DNA of 64,000 bases from Luteolibacter sp. Y139 (GCF_038066715.1 NZ_JBBUKT010000007.1:124001-188000), one strand, 5' to 3'. Positions 50,301-60,389 are shown, counted from the stretch's first letter. The notes: generated by a model not told the origin, from the sequence alone. Translations and numbers: made by a program.

Positions 50301-51895
50301 ACTGGATCGAGCTTTCGCCATCGGCCACGGGGCCGATCGCGGATGGCATCTACAAGCTCGTCAATCGTGGTAGCGGACTCGCGATGGATGGTGCGGGGAA
50401 CGAAGTGGTCCAGCAGTCCTATACTGGAGCAACCTCACAGCAGTGGCGGCTCGAACACGTCGGTGGAGGCAACTACAGGATCTCGTCGGTCGCGGACAAC
50501 GACCGCTGGACCAATGGCGGATTGCCGAATGACAAGATCGGGCAGGTCTGGTGGTGGGGAACAGATGCGCCATGGCAGCGCTTCCTGTTCCGCCCGACCG
50601 AAGGAGGGTTCCAGCGGATCGTCACCGCTAGCTTTGGCCGTGAGTTCGAGCCTCAGAGCGGTTCGTCGAATGCGGGTGCATTTGTCGTAAACACCGGCAT
50701 TGCTGGCTACGACGGCTCAGCGAAGCAGCAATGGGCGGTGCAGGCCTTGTCTGCGCCGGGGATTCCCACGGCGCTTCGGGCCAGCTTCAACACCAGTGGT
50801 GGCATCGCGCTGGCGTGGAATCCGGTGGAGGGAGCGACGGGCTATGTGGTCAAGCGATCCGTCACCAGCGGCGGATCCTACACAATCATGGCCAGTGGAG
50901 TCGGGGTGACGACGTTCACGGACACGACCGCGCTTGCGGAGACCGACTACTACTATGTAGTGAGTGCCTTGGTTGGCCAGGTCGAGGGACCGGATAGTGC
51001 GGAAGCCGCCGCGCCGCGCTTTCGTGCCTGGTTGAGATTCGATGAGAACAGTGGTGCCACCGCGTCCGATTCATCGGGGAATGGTTGGAATGGATCCTTG
51101 GTGAACGGTCCTTTGTGGGGATCCGGCCACTTCGGCAATGCGGTGAGTCTTGACGGTTTCAATGACTACGTTTCGCTGCCGGCTGGGATTGTCTCCGGTC
51201 TGACGGACGTTACGATTTCCGCGTGGGTGAAGCTCGATGCCATCGGTAACTGGTCACGGGTATTCGACTTTGGCAGCGGAACGAACAACTACATGTTCCT
51301 GACTCCTTCCGCGCCGGGAGGGGCTCCTCGCTTTGCCATTCGCACGCCGTCCGTGGGGGAGCAGATCATCGACGGGTCGGGACCGCTGTCCGTGGGCACG
51401 TGGACCCACCTTGCGGTCACGCTTTCAGGAACGACCGGTACGCTGTATGTGAATGGTGCGGCTGTTGGCTCGAATGCGAACATTACCCTCGATCCATCGG
51501 ACCTGGGGAACACGGCGGCCAACTTCATCGGGAAGTCCCAGTGGGCCGATCCTTATCTGGATGGCTTGGTCGACGATTTCCGGATCTATGGCTCGGCGCT
51601 CAGTGCCTCAGCGATTGCCGCCCTGACCACCCAAACGGAGCTCGTCATTCCTCCCATCACCGAGGAAGAACTGGGTTCTCCCCGGTTGGTCATTGGCGGA
51701 GGTGTTGCCAATATTACCGCTGCGAAATCGGTGGCTGGTCATTCCTATCAGCTCCAGTATAGCGACAGTCTTTTGGCTGGCTCCTGGATAAATCTCGGAG
51801 CGCCGCAAGCGGGCACCGGAGCCGGGTTGTCCTTTGAGGTGCCGGTGCCATCGCAGATCAAGCGACGCTTTTACCGGTTGGTCATTCAGCCCTGA
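47306..51895 (+). CDS. Multimodular secreted enzyme: GH43-GH5-CBM6-ricin lectin-FN3-LamG
   Basis: 1529 residues from ATG 47306; signal peptide to SAYA. GH43 five-blade propeller about 28-320: NPVLYGDYSDPDITRVG with the base aspartate, GIWAPSIRH, GIYDPGLFFD and the acid glutamate candidate in GGEGTHLV (about 202). A beta-sandwich follows to about 530, then a GH5-like TIM barrel (about 545-840) with acid/base in LYEIHNEP (about 656) and nucleophile in MMTEFMS (about 768). CBM6 (865-1008: IEAEDFDLGGQGVGFSDLD, GEWMDYSIWV), ricin-B-like lectin (1011-1148), FN3 (1152-1230), LamG (1250-1438: WVKLDAIGNWSRVFDFGSG) and a strand-rich end complete it. Likely combines exo- and endo-cleavage of a hemicellulose; substrate unproven. 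Confidence 0.9.
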   Translation: MKILSRLRVALAAVFCGVISCLGSAYAWQSDNGDGTYTNPVLYGDYSDPDITRVGSDFYMVSSSFVSSPGLTVLKSKDMVNWEFAGHAADPVGTTDAHNLVNGQTAYEGGIWAPSIRHRNGIFYIAVQPTFSNGRIYYASNPAGPWNFYQLDRGIYDPGLFFDTDGTGYILSGHGSQTLMVLNATCSAVVAQYDNLVNSGGEGTHLVKRGSWYYAFNANPGVWPFQLRCSRTQNLINGPWETGHVCLTSTTGGHQGAIVDVNDSGQWFGFVHQDSGSIGRMPRIGPVFWENNWPVFGTASNRDNMAASYPKPVAGQPLKTPATSDDFSSSSLGLQWQWNHNPDPAKWSLNERPGYLRLRVGQATEFWKARNTLTQKAQGPRSQGVVKLDLTNLQPGDVAGFGTLGKISAHLAVTVDAGGGKTLGMKMRNDKVGSYAGASGVPIAGNTLYLRTDLDFTRDLGICAYSTDGSTWTTLGGNFPLMFGYGSTWQGEQFAIFCYNAGTATSAGYVDVDSFAFTALGDNADLVKPQRGRAKLNASRTTFVADNGQLLRGPYESTEWTTAAPIGEVARIKELGFNTVHLYAESFDPAYPASGSTAPGYAVAEVDKFVQMTRDLGLYLVITIGNGANNGNHNRQWAAAFWNYYAPRYKDETHVLYEIHNEPVAWGPPYLTGTTPAGAMDMEVEAYNLIRQQAPATPVLLFTYAVFGEAGGAAAALADIHEFNQRVHGNPNAVWTNEAVGFHGYAGWKGTAQAVAGLLGAGYPCMMTEFMSLDWGNGEGQDIELTSELERMGVSWNCFLTIPPYGVSPDVTKNEHFKDLVDDAGMSWTPDFGTWPVSRSAYGNGSQPRKTPEDWSGGFLHGTLRIEAEDFDLGGQGVGFSDLDTANLGGQYRLGEGVDIESTLDAGGGYDIGWTNSGEWMDYSIWVAEAGTYDLRLRIASMSAGKVRIECNGSDKTGDWSLASTGGWQTWVTATRQVFLEAGRQKLRLNVTGGAPNLNWIELSPSATGPIADGIYKLVNRGSGLAMDGAGNEVVQQSYTGATSQQWRLEHVGGGNYRISSVADNDRWTNGGLPNDKIGQVWWWGTDAPWQRFLFRPTEGGFQRIVTASFGREFEPQSGSSNAGAFVVNTGIAGYDGSAKQQWAVQALSAPGIPTALRASFNTSGGIALAWNPVEGATGYVVKRSVTSGGSYTIMASGVGVTTFTDTTALAETDYYYVVSALVGQVEGPDSAEAAAPRFRAWLRFDENSGATASDSSGNGWNGSLVNGPLWGSGHFGNAVSLDGFNDYVSLPAGIVSGLTDVTISAWVKLDAIGNWSRVFDFGSGTNNYMFLTPSAPGGAPRFAIRTPSVGEQIIDGSGPLSVGTWTHLAVTLSGTTGTLYVNGAAVGSNANITLDPSDLGNTAANFIGKSQWADPYLDGLVDDFRIYGSALSASAIAALTTQTELVIPPITEEELGSPRLVIGGGVANITAAKSVAGHSYQLQYSDSLLAGSWINLGAPQAGTGAGLSFEVPVPSQIKRRFYRLVIQP

Positions 51896-51944
51896 GTCAA
51901 AGTGCCGATGCTGTCTGAAGAACTTCTCCTGCAGAGAGACACAC

Positions 51945-51983
51945 ATGATCGCCGTGGGGTACGGGTTTCTCCACGGCGATCAT
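51945..51983. repeat. Perfect 13-base inverted repeat
   Basis: ATGATCGCCGTGG at 51945-51957 and CCACGGCGATCAT at 51971-51983 with a 13-base loop, 50 bases after the GH43-GH5 stop. A weak T-content follows, so it may act as a terminator, but the stem is unusually long and A/T-ended. Confidence 0.65.
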
Positions 51984-52026
51984 TCTGTCGCCTTTGGCCC
52001 AGTAGAGCCATGTGAACGATTTCAAG

Positions 52027-52081
52027 CGCCCGCCAGTCGGCTGTTGGAACAGGTCCGACAGCCGAGGCAACCTGGCGGGCG
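52027..52081. repeat. Long two-part stem-loop between convergent genes
   Basis: Outer arms CGCCCGCCAG (52027-52036) and CTGGCGGGCG (52072-52081) are perfectly complementary, directly followed inward by TCGGCTGT (52037-52044) and ACAGCCGA (52058-52065), also perfect. This gives an 18-pair stem with a six-base bulge on one side and a 13-base loop. TGATTTTCT follows on the plus strand. A bidirectional terminator between convergent genes is the simplest reading. Confidence 0.65.
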
Positions 52082-52097
52082 TGATTTTCTGACTCAT

Positions 52098-52538
52098 TCA
52101 CTTTGTCGCCGTTGGGCGATGATGGAGTCGCGCCTCCAAGAGGCGATGGGCGATGGCAAAGAAGAGGCCGGTGGAAAGACCGCACATGAGGATGCCGGTC
52201 AGGCCCTCGGCTGGGCCGAGAGTGCGCCAGCCCTGCGGCAGGACCACGTCGCCGTAGCCGAGCGTCGAGTAGCTGACGCCGGAGAAATAGAGGGCGGTTT
52301 CGAAGTTCGGGAGGCAGCCTTGAATCTGGAAATAGACGGCCCACAGGACGATCTGGAAGAGGTGGAGGGAGGTGAGCTTCCAAGCGACCTGCACTATCAC
52401 GAGTGCGACCTTCCAAGGGCGGTCGGTTGGCACCGGAGGATGGTGGTGGATCTGGCGAAGGATCAGCGCGATGCCCGTGGAGTGGATGAGCACGCAGAGC
52501 CCGAGCAGGATGAAGGAGGCGAACAATTCCGCGAGCAT
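52098..52538 (-). CDS. Potassium-channel-type (Ion_trans_2) membrane protein
   Basis: 146 residues, three hydrophobic helices (LAELFASFILLGLCVLIHSTGIALIL; ALVIVQVAWKLTSLHLFQIVLWAVYF; LTGILMCGLSTGLFFAIAHRLL). A pore loop SGVSYSTLGYGDVVL lies before the last helix; TLGYGD is the potassium-filter signature. No regulatory domain. Starts three bases after the SulP stop, so it is the last gene of the three-gene operon. Confidence 0.85.
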   Translation of the reverse strand: MLAELFASFILLGLCVLIHSTGIALILRQIHHHPPVPTDRPWKVALVIVQVAWKLTSLHLFQIVLWAVYFQIQGCLPNFETALYFSGVSYSTLGYGDVVLPQGWRTLGPAEGLTGILMCGLSTGLFFAIAHRLLEARLHHRPTATK

Positions 52539-52541
52539 GGG

Positions 52542-54209
52542 TCAGGCGGGGTGCGGTTCGCCGCGGAGGAAGGCGTCGACGGCATCGGCGACGCTGGTGT
52601 GGCGATTGATGGTGCCGGTTTTTTCGTCGATCTCTTCCTGCCGGAGCTTGTCGCGGACGGAGGCGTGGGCTTCGACGATCTGGAGGCGGATGCCGGTGGT
52701 GGCGAGTTCGGAGTGCAGGGCACCGAGGGTGGCTGCGGCCTGAAGGTCCACGCGCGGGGCGGCGGAGAGGTCTAACAGCACGAGCTTGGGCTTGGTGGTC
52801 TCCGCTGCGGCCGTGATGCGGTCGCGGACGTGGTCGATATTGAAATAGACCAGGCCGGACTCGGGCCGGACGATCAGGACGCCGGGAATGGATTCGTTGT
52901 CCTCATGGCGGGCGCTGTCTGAAAAGCGCCGGGTGCCGGGGATGCGACCGAGGACGGCGACGTGCGGCTTTGACGCACTGCGGATGAGTTGGAACATGGA
53001 GATGACGGCGCCGAGCATCACGCCTCGCAGGAGGCCGGAGCAAAGCACTCCTGCGAGGGCTGCCATCGCGACGATGAATTCGGGGCGGTCGTATTTCCAC
53101 AGGCGCTTGAGGGCTTTCACCTTGAAGAGGCCAGCGATAGCAACGAGCACGATGGCTGCCAGTGCGGGCTGTGGGAGGTTGTGGAGGAGGCTGGAGAGGA
53201 AGAGCGCGACGATGAGGATGATAAGGGAGGCGATCAGGCCGGAGAGAGGGGTCTTGGCACCGCCGCTTTCATTGACGAGCGACTGGGACATGCCGCCGCT
53301 GATGGGGAAGCTGCGGCCTAGGCCGGCGGCGAGATTGGAGAGCGAAAGGGCGAGGAACTCGCGGTTGCTATCGAAGCGGCCGCCGTGTTTCGCGGCGAAC
53401 ATGCGGCCGATGGCGGCGGTCTCCACGGCGCCGAGCATGAAGCAGGCGAGGGCGAGGGGGAGCAGGTCATTGAGGTCGCTGGCTTTGATGCCGGGCAGGC
53501 CGGGCATGGGGAGGCCCCGGGGGACTTCGCCGAGCATCTTCACGCCCTGCTTCTCCAAACCTAACAGGGTCGCCGCGATAATGCCGCCGATGACGACGAA
53601 GAGGCCGACGGGTTTGTTTTTCAGGAAGATCTTGCCGAGAATTAGGACGGCCAGTGCGGCGATGCCGGTGAGCAGCGCGGCCATGTTGGTCTGGTCGAGG
53701 TGGGAGAGGAAGTGTCCGCTGCGCTCCCAGAAGTCGCCGTGGCCGCCCTTGTAGCCGAAGAGCTTTGGCAGCTGTGAGCTGGCGAGGAAGAGGGCGACGC
53801 CGCACTTGAAGCCGATCATGACCGGCTCTGAGATGAAATTGACGATGGTGCCTGCCTTCACCAGCCAAGCGATGAAGGCGATGATTGCTACGAGAAGTGC
53901 CGTACATGCCGCCAGGGCAGCGTGGCGGGCGGGATCGCCATCTGACATGGGAGCGAGCGAGGCTCCAATGAGCAGGGAGATGGCGGAGGTGACCGTGATG
54001 ACGGTGTGACGGGAGCCGCAGAAGAGCCAGAAGACGAGGCCGCCGAATAGGCAGGCGTAGAGGCCAGCTTCGGGAGGGAGGCCGGCGAGCGAGGCATCGC
54101 CGATCCCGGCGGGAAGCAGATAGGCCGCGAGGGTGATGCCGGCGACGACGTCGGCGCGCAGCCATTCACGCGGGTAGCTGCGGAGCCAGGAGAGGGCGGG
54201 GAAGTTCAT
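52542..54209 (-). CDS. SulP-family anion permease with STAS domain
   Basis: 555 residues. About 10-12 TM segments with the SulP opening WLRADVVAGITLAAYLLPAGIGDASLAGLPPEAGLYACLFG. A C-terminal cytoplasmic STAS domain (about 430-550) contains VLLDLSAAPRVDLQAAATLGAL. SulP proteins carry sulfate, bicarbonate or dicarboxylates; the ion here is not determinable. Its ATG overlaps the stop of the upstream hydrolase gene by four bases. Confidence 0.93.
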   Translation of the reverse strand: MNFPALSWLRSYPREWLRADVVAGITLAAYLLPAGIGDASLAGLPPEAGLYACLFGGLVFWLFCGSRHTVITVTSAISLLIGASLAPMSDGDPARHAALAACTALLVAIIAFIAWLVKAGTIVNFISEPVMIGFKCGVALFLASSQLPKLFGYKGGHGDFWERSGHFLSHLDQTNMAALLTGIAALAVLILGKIFLKNKPVGLFVVIGGIIAATLLGLEKQGVKMLGEVPRGLPMPGLPGIKASDLNDLLPLALACFMLGAVETAAIGRMFAAKHGGRFDSNREFLALSLSNLAAGLGRSFPISGGMSQSLVNESGGAKTPLSGLIASLIILIVALFLSSLLHNLPQPALAAIVLVAIAGLFKVKALKRLWKYDRPEFIVAMAALAGVLCSGLLRGVMLGAVISMFQLIRSASKPHVAVLGRIPGTRRFSDSARHEDNESIPGVLIVRPESGLVYFNIDHVRDRITAAAETTKPKLVLLDLSAAPRVDLQAAATLGALHSELATTGIRLQIVEAHASVRDKLRQEEIDEKTGTINRHTSVADAVDAFLRGEPHPA

Positions 54210-55495
54210 CGCGGGGCGGCATCGAGGATCTCCTTCGCACGGGTGAGCGGACCTCGGGCAGAGAGGATCGAGACGTGGTCCTCATCATAGCCTTGGACGC
54301 TGGCGGCATCGGCTTTCGCCTCGGGGCGGAGTTGGCTGGCGACGCTGACGGTTCCGTCGTTCTCCTCCGGCAGCAGGAGGGAGCGCTTGGCGTGGTGGCT
54401 GTAGAAGAGGTGGTGGCTTACTTTGCCTTTCAGGCGTTCGTCGAAGAGGCGGTTGAGGAAGGCGGAGCCGTTTTCCATGTCGCGCCATGAGGGTACTACG
54501 GAGGGGGCGCGTTTCACGCCGGCGGCTGCGGCTTCGTGGCCGCCCCATGGGGAGGAGAAGGTGATGAAGGTATTGATGTAGCGATTGCCGTCCTCGATGA
54601 CGTTTTTCTCGATGAAGCGGCGCGAGACGAGTCCGCCCATGCTGTGGGCGACGACATGAAGGCGCTGGAATCCGTAGCGGTGCTGAAGGGCTTTGACGCC
54701 GTCATTGAGGGCACTGGCGCATTCCTCGAGACGGAGGCCGGAGGGGTAGAAGGCGAACCATGGCTGGTAGCGCTTGCGGTCGATGCGTTCCATGGCGTAG
54801 CGCCAGTCCTGGGGCGATCCGGCTGCGCCGTGGACGAAGAGCACGGGTATGCGCGCGGGATCGTAGGGCTCCAGGAAATAGAGTCCGAAGCCGGTGGTGG
54901 CAGCGGTGGTCGCGGGTGCCCACAGGCCGTCCGAGCCGCGGGTGGCGGCGAAGCGCGGGTCATCAAGCTTTGCGATTTCGCCGAGGCTGAGGCGGACGCC
55001 GTGGCCGGTGACGAATTGGTCCACCGTGCGACCGGCCAGGGCATTGTCGATCGCTTGGCGCAGGCCGGATGGCATGGAGCCGGGGCGGAGGTCGCCCCGG
55101 ACTTCCGCCCGGCGGGATGAGTCGAATTCGACAGCTTGCGGCTGGCCGTCCCGGCCGGCGTGGAACCACAGCGGCTCGCCGGAGTCGTAGCGGCCATTCT
55201 TGTTAGAGTCGGCGAAGGCGGCGACGAATTGGCGGGCGGGATTCTTCACCGAGAAGATGAAAGCGCCGCCGGTGGCGAGTTCGACGCGGTCGCCGGAGTC
55301 GATCCGGTTCGCGGGGCGGTCCCATTCGAACACCACGGCGCGCACAGGGACCTTGAAGTCATCGGCGTTCGTGATGCGGCCGTGGATGTGGTATCCTTGA
55401 TCGAGAATCTCCAAGTCGGCGGAGAGGCGACGGAAGTTTCCGCAGCCGGTCAACAGAGGGAGCGCCAGGGCGAACAAGAGGACAGGCGATTTCAT
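54206..55495 (-). CDS. Lipoprotein alpha/beta hydrolase (lipase/PGAP1-like)
   Basis: 429 residues from ATG 55495. Lipoprotein signal with LTGC (Cys at about 17). The N-terminal 150 residues are a strand domain (YHIHGRITNADDFKVPVRAVVFEWDR). The hydrolase fold has the oxyanion region VLFVHGAAGSPQDW, nucleophile elbow VVAHSMGGLVSRRF (GHSMG-like AHSMG), catalytic Asp probably in LLPEENDGTVSV and His in YDEDHVSIL. Membrane-anchored esterase of unknown substrate; first gene of the operon with SulP and the channel. Confidence 0.87.
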   Translation of the reverse strand: MKSPVLLFALALPLLTGCGNFRRLSADLEILDQGYHIHGRITNADDFKVPVRAVVFEWDRPANRIDSGDRVELATGGAFIFSVKNPARQFVAAFADSNKNGRYDSGEPLWFHAGRDGQPQAVEFDSSRRAEVRGDLRPGSMPSGLRQAIDNALAGRTVDQFVTGHGVRLSLGEIAKLDDPRFAATRGSDGLWAPATTAATTGFGLYFLEPYDPARIPVLFVHGAAGSPQDWRYAMERIDRKRYQPWFAFYPSGLRLEECASALNDGVKALQHRYGFQRLHVVAHSMGGLVSRRFIEKNVIEDGNRYINTFITFSSPWGGHEAAAAGVKRAPSVVPSWRDMENGSAFLNRLFDERLKGKVSHHLFYSHHAKRSLLLPEENDGTVSVASQLRPEAKADAASVQGYDEDHVSILSARGPLTRAKEILDAAPR

Positions 55496-55639
55496 GGAGA
55501 CTATGTTTCGGAGCCAGCTTGGCAATGTTGCCACCGGCGCGGGCCATCAAGTCGAGCCCGCGATGGGAAGCGGGCATGCTACTTTGGTTGTACGGGAAAC
55601 CCTTTGCCCGAGAGACATGGAATCTTTTATCAGGGGATA

Positions 55640-57184
55640 ATGTCTCGGGTCGTTCCCAGTCGTCGTGAGTTGCAAGATGGACCTTTGCGCGTTTCCTCCG
55701 GGGCCGTAGGTGCAGCATTGCTATTGGGATTCATGCCTGCTGCCCGGGGCGACGATGTGGAAGACATGAAGAAGTCGCTCGCCACGATGGAGCAAACCAT
55801 TGCCGAGCTGAAGACGCGAATCGCGGTGCTTGAGGAGGAGAAGGCGGCGGACAAGGAGAAGCCGGAGCCGGCACATGCTCACCACCACGCTTCCGCACCT
55901 GAACCCGCGGCGGAGCCAGCACCAGCCGCGCCGGCGTCGACACCGGCGATCACGAACGCCGTGGTCGTGGCGCCCCAGCCGGGAAGCGCGGGATCGGCGA
56001 GCACGGTGCGCGATTACGATGGTTTCCAGGATCTCCAACAGGCCGCGCCGCGTCCGGAGAATAAGCCGCTGGATCCAGAACTGAAGGGGTTCATTCTCAT
56101 CCCCGGCACCGATACCATGGTCAAACTGGGCGGTTCAGCCCGGGTCGATGCGATCACTGACTTCGCCAACAACGGCAATCCGAACCAGTTCATCCCCTCG
56201 ACCATTCCGGTGGGAAACCAGACGGGATTCGGTGGTGACGAACGTTCGACCATTCACGGCAAGGGGACCCGTATCAGCTTGGAAATCCGTCGTCCGACCG
56301 AGCAGTTCGGGAACCTGAGAATCTACAACGAGAACGACTTCTTCGGCGACTCGACATCAAATGCGATGACGTTCCGAGTCCGCCACTTCTACGGGCAAGC
56401 GTGGAACTTCCTGATCGGCCAGACTTTTTCCGGTTTCATGAATCCGGACGCTTGGCCGGACGTGCTCGACTACCAGGGTCCAGCGGGAATTCTCAACCGT
56501 CGCCAGGCGCAGATCCGCTATACCCAGCCGTTGTGGGATGACTGTGGGGAAGGCCATGCCTACATCAGCGTCGAGTATCCCGAGAGCGACATCCTGGATT
56601 CAACCCTGCCCGCCAGCTCCAAGGAGCGGAGCAGCACGCCGGACTTGATCATCGGGGGACGATGGGAAGGTGACTATGGGAACATCCAACTCGCAGGTAT
56701 CGGCCGCAGTATCGGCTTTGAAAGCGACGCTGGGCCGCAGGGGGACACCGTTGGCTGGGGCGTGAGCTTGTCCGGCCAGTGGCACATGACCGAGGACGAC
56801 GATCTTTCAGCGCAGGTCGCGTATGGCGAAGGCATCGCTCGCTATGTGAACGATTTCAACGGCAACAATCTCGATGCCGCGTGGGTTGGCGATGATCTGG
56901 AGGCGATCCCGATCTTCGCGCCGATGGTCGGGTATACGCATCGCTGGAACGAGCACTTCCGCTCGACGCTCACGGCGAGCTGGGTGATGGCGGACTTGCC
57001 TTCGACGGTGTCGGCACTGACGCCGGAGAATACCGCGAGCTTCAGCGCCAATCTGGTGTGGCAGCCGACCAAGTCCTTCCGCCTGGGTCTCGAGTATCTC
57101 TTCGGCACGAAGGAGACGTATGACGGTACCGACGGCGATGCCCAGCGCCTGAACTTCGTGATCCGCTACGACCTCGTCAAATAA
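55640..57184 (+). CDS. DcaP-like outer-membrane porin
   Basis: 514 residues from ATG 55640 with AGGGGA just upstream. Signal region AVGAALLLGFMPAARG. Residues about 37-75 form a coiled coil (MKKSLATMEQTIAELKTRIAVLEEEK), as in trimeric porins, then a Pro/Ala/His-rich linker. The barrel starts KGFILIPGTDTMVKLGGSARVDAITDF and continues with FRVRHFYGQAWNFLIGQTFSGFMNPDAWPD, ending FVIRYDLVK with alternating hydrophobic strands. DcaP porins take up dicarboxylates; the Dcu carrier 11 bases downstream supports that substrate class. Confidence 0.88.
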   Translation: MSRVVPSRRELQDGPLRVSSGAVGAALLLGFMPAARGDDVEDMKKSLATMEQTIAELKTRIAVLEEEKAADKEKPEPAHAHHHASAPEPAAEPAPAAPASTPAITNAVVVAPQPGSAGSASTVRDYDGFQDLQQAAPRPENKPLDPELKGFILIPGTDTMVKLGGSARVDAITDFANNGNPNQFIPSTIPVGNQTGFGGDERSTIHGKGTRISLEIRRPTEQFGNLRIYNENDFFGDSTSNAMTFRVRHFYGQAWNFLIGQTFSGFMNPDAWPDVLDYQGPAGILNRRQAQIRYTQPLWDDCGEGHAYISVEYPESDILDSTLPASSKERSSTPDLIIGGRWEGDYGNIQLAGIGRSIGFESDAGPQGDTVGWGVSLSGQWHMTEDDDLSAQVAYGEGIARYVNDFNGNNLDAAWVGDDLEAIPIFAPMVGYTHRWNEHFRSTLTASWVMADLPSTVSALTPENTASFSANLVWQPTKSFRLGLEYLFGTKETYDGTDGDAQRLNFVIRYDLVK

Positions 57185-57195
57185 CCGGAGTAGCC

Positions 57196-58512
57196 ATGGA
57201 CATTAAGATCATCCTCGAAATCCTCGTGATCCTCGGCGCGCTGGCGATGGGGGCACGGACGGGTGGCGTCGGGCTGGGCCTGTGGGGCGCGGTGGGGCTG
57301 CTGGTGCTTGTGGTGGGTTTTCAGCTCCCGCCGGGCAGCATTCCCGGTGATGTCCTTTTGATTGTCCTCACCGTCATCATGGCGGCGTCGGCGATGGAGG
57401 TTGCGGGTGGGATCGATTTCCTGGTCCGGGTGGCGGAAAAGATCATCCGGAAGAATCCGAAGCAGGTGACGATCGTGGCTCCGCTGGTGACCTATGCGTT
57501 CACCTTTGCCGCGGGCACGGGGCATATCGTGTATCCGCTACTACCGGTGATTTTCGAGGTGGCGCATGAGAATGGCATCCGGCCGGAGCGGCCGATGGCG
57601 ATTGCCACGATCGCGTCGCAGCAGGCGATCACAGCGAGCCCCGTTTCGGCCGCGACGGCGGCGATGATCACGATCCTCGCGTCGCATGGCTACGGGCTGG
57701 TCCAGATCCTTTTGATCTGCGTGCCGTCGACGCTGCTCGGGGTCGTGATTGCCGCGATCGTGCAGCTGCGGGTCGGGAAGGAACTGAAGGATGATCCGGA
57801 GTATCAACGCCTGCTCGCCTCGGGCGAACTGCAGCCGCCGGAGAAGTCGACGGGCGCGGAGCTGCCTCCGATCAAGAAGGGTGCCCGGGCCAGCGCGTTA
57901 ATCTTTTTGAGCGGGGTGGGACTGGTGGTGCTCGCTGGGATTTTCAAGCAGCTCCGGACCATCGGCGGCGTGGAGGTGCCGATGGCCAACTCGATTGCGA
58001 TCGTGATGCTCACCGTGGCGGCGGTGATCATGACGGTGACCAAGATTCCTGCCAGCGAGGTGCCGAAGTGCAAGACGTGCCAATCCGGCGTCTCGGCGAT
58101 CGTCGGCATTCTCGGACTGGCGTGGCTCGGCGACACCTTCATGGACGCGAACAGCGAGGTGATCATCGGCGGCCTGAAGCACATGGCGGAAGCTGCGCCG
58201 TGGACTTTCTCTATCGGGCTCTTCGTTGCCTCAATGCTGCTCTTCAGCCAGGCGGCGACGGCCAAGACGCTGATGCCGCTAGGGCTTTCGCTGGGGATCC
58301 CGGCACCGCTGCTGATCGGGATGTTCCCGGCGGTGAACGGATACTTCTTCATTCCCAACTACGGAACGATCATTGCCGCGATCCAGTTCGACCGCTCGGG
58401 GACGACGCGGATCGGCAAGTATTTGCTGAACCATTCTTTCATGCTGCCGGGAATGATTTGTACTGTCGGTGCGGTTGGCTGTGGCATGCTGATCGGGAAA
58501 CTTTTCTTCTGA
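57196..58512 (+). CDS. Dcu-type C4-dicarboxylate transporter
   Basis: 438 residues, about 10-12 TM helices. DcuA/DcuB signature regions: LEILVILGALAMGARTGGVGLGLWGAVGL, ASAMEVAGGIDFLVRVAEKIIRKNP, FAAGTGHIVYPLLPVIFEVAHENGIRPERPMAIATIASQQAITASPVSAATAAM and SQAATAKTLMPLGLSLGIPAPLLIGMFPAVNGYFFIPNYGT. Such carriers exchange aspartate, fumarate, malate and succinate. It lies between a porin gene and an aspartase gene, which suits aspartate uptake with fumarate or succinate exchange. Confidence 0.94.
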   Translation: MDIKIILEILVILGALAMGARTGGVGLGLWGAVGLLVLVVGFQLPPGSIPGDVLLIVLTVIMAASAMEVAGGIDFLVRVAEKIIRKNPKQVTIVAPLVTYAFTFAAGTGHIVYPLLPVIFEVAHENGIRPERPMAIATIASQQAITASPVSAATAAMITILASHGYGLVQILLICVPSTLLGVVIAAIVQLRVGKELKDDPEYQRLLASGELQPPEKSTGAELPPIKKGARASALIFLSGVGLVVLAGIFKQLRTIGGVEVPMANSIAIVMLTVAAVIMTVTKIPASEVPKCKTCQSGVSAIVGILGLAWLGDTFMDANSEVIIGGLKHMAEAAPWTFSIGLFVASMLLFSQAATAKTLMPLGLSLGIPAPLLIGMFPAVNGYFFIPNYGTIIAAIQFDRSGTTRIGKYLLNHSFMLPGMICTVGAVGCGMLIGKLFF

Positions 58513-58535
58513 CCATCTTCTAACAAACCATCTCC

Positions 58536-60389
<1,854 letters not shown>

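Noticed and set aside
10139..53567. GTTAGA words as integron attC core sites
   Set aside because: They lie inside conserved genes, without paired RYYYAAC/GTTRRRY arms or cassette structure.
55604..55632. TTGCCC and TTATCA with 17-base spacing before the porin gene as a promoter
   Set aside because: The implied transcription start would fall on the ATG although a good ribosome-binding site precedes it.
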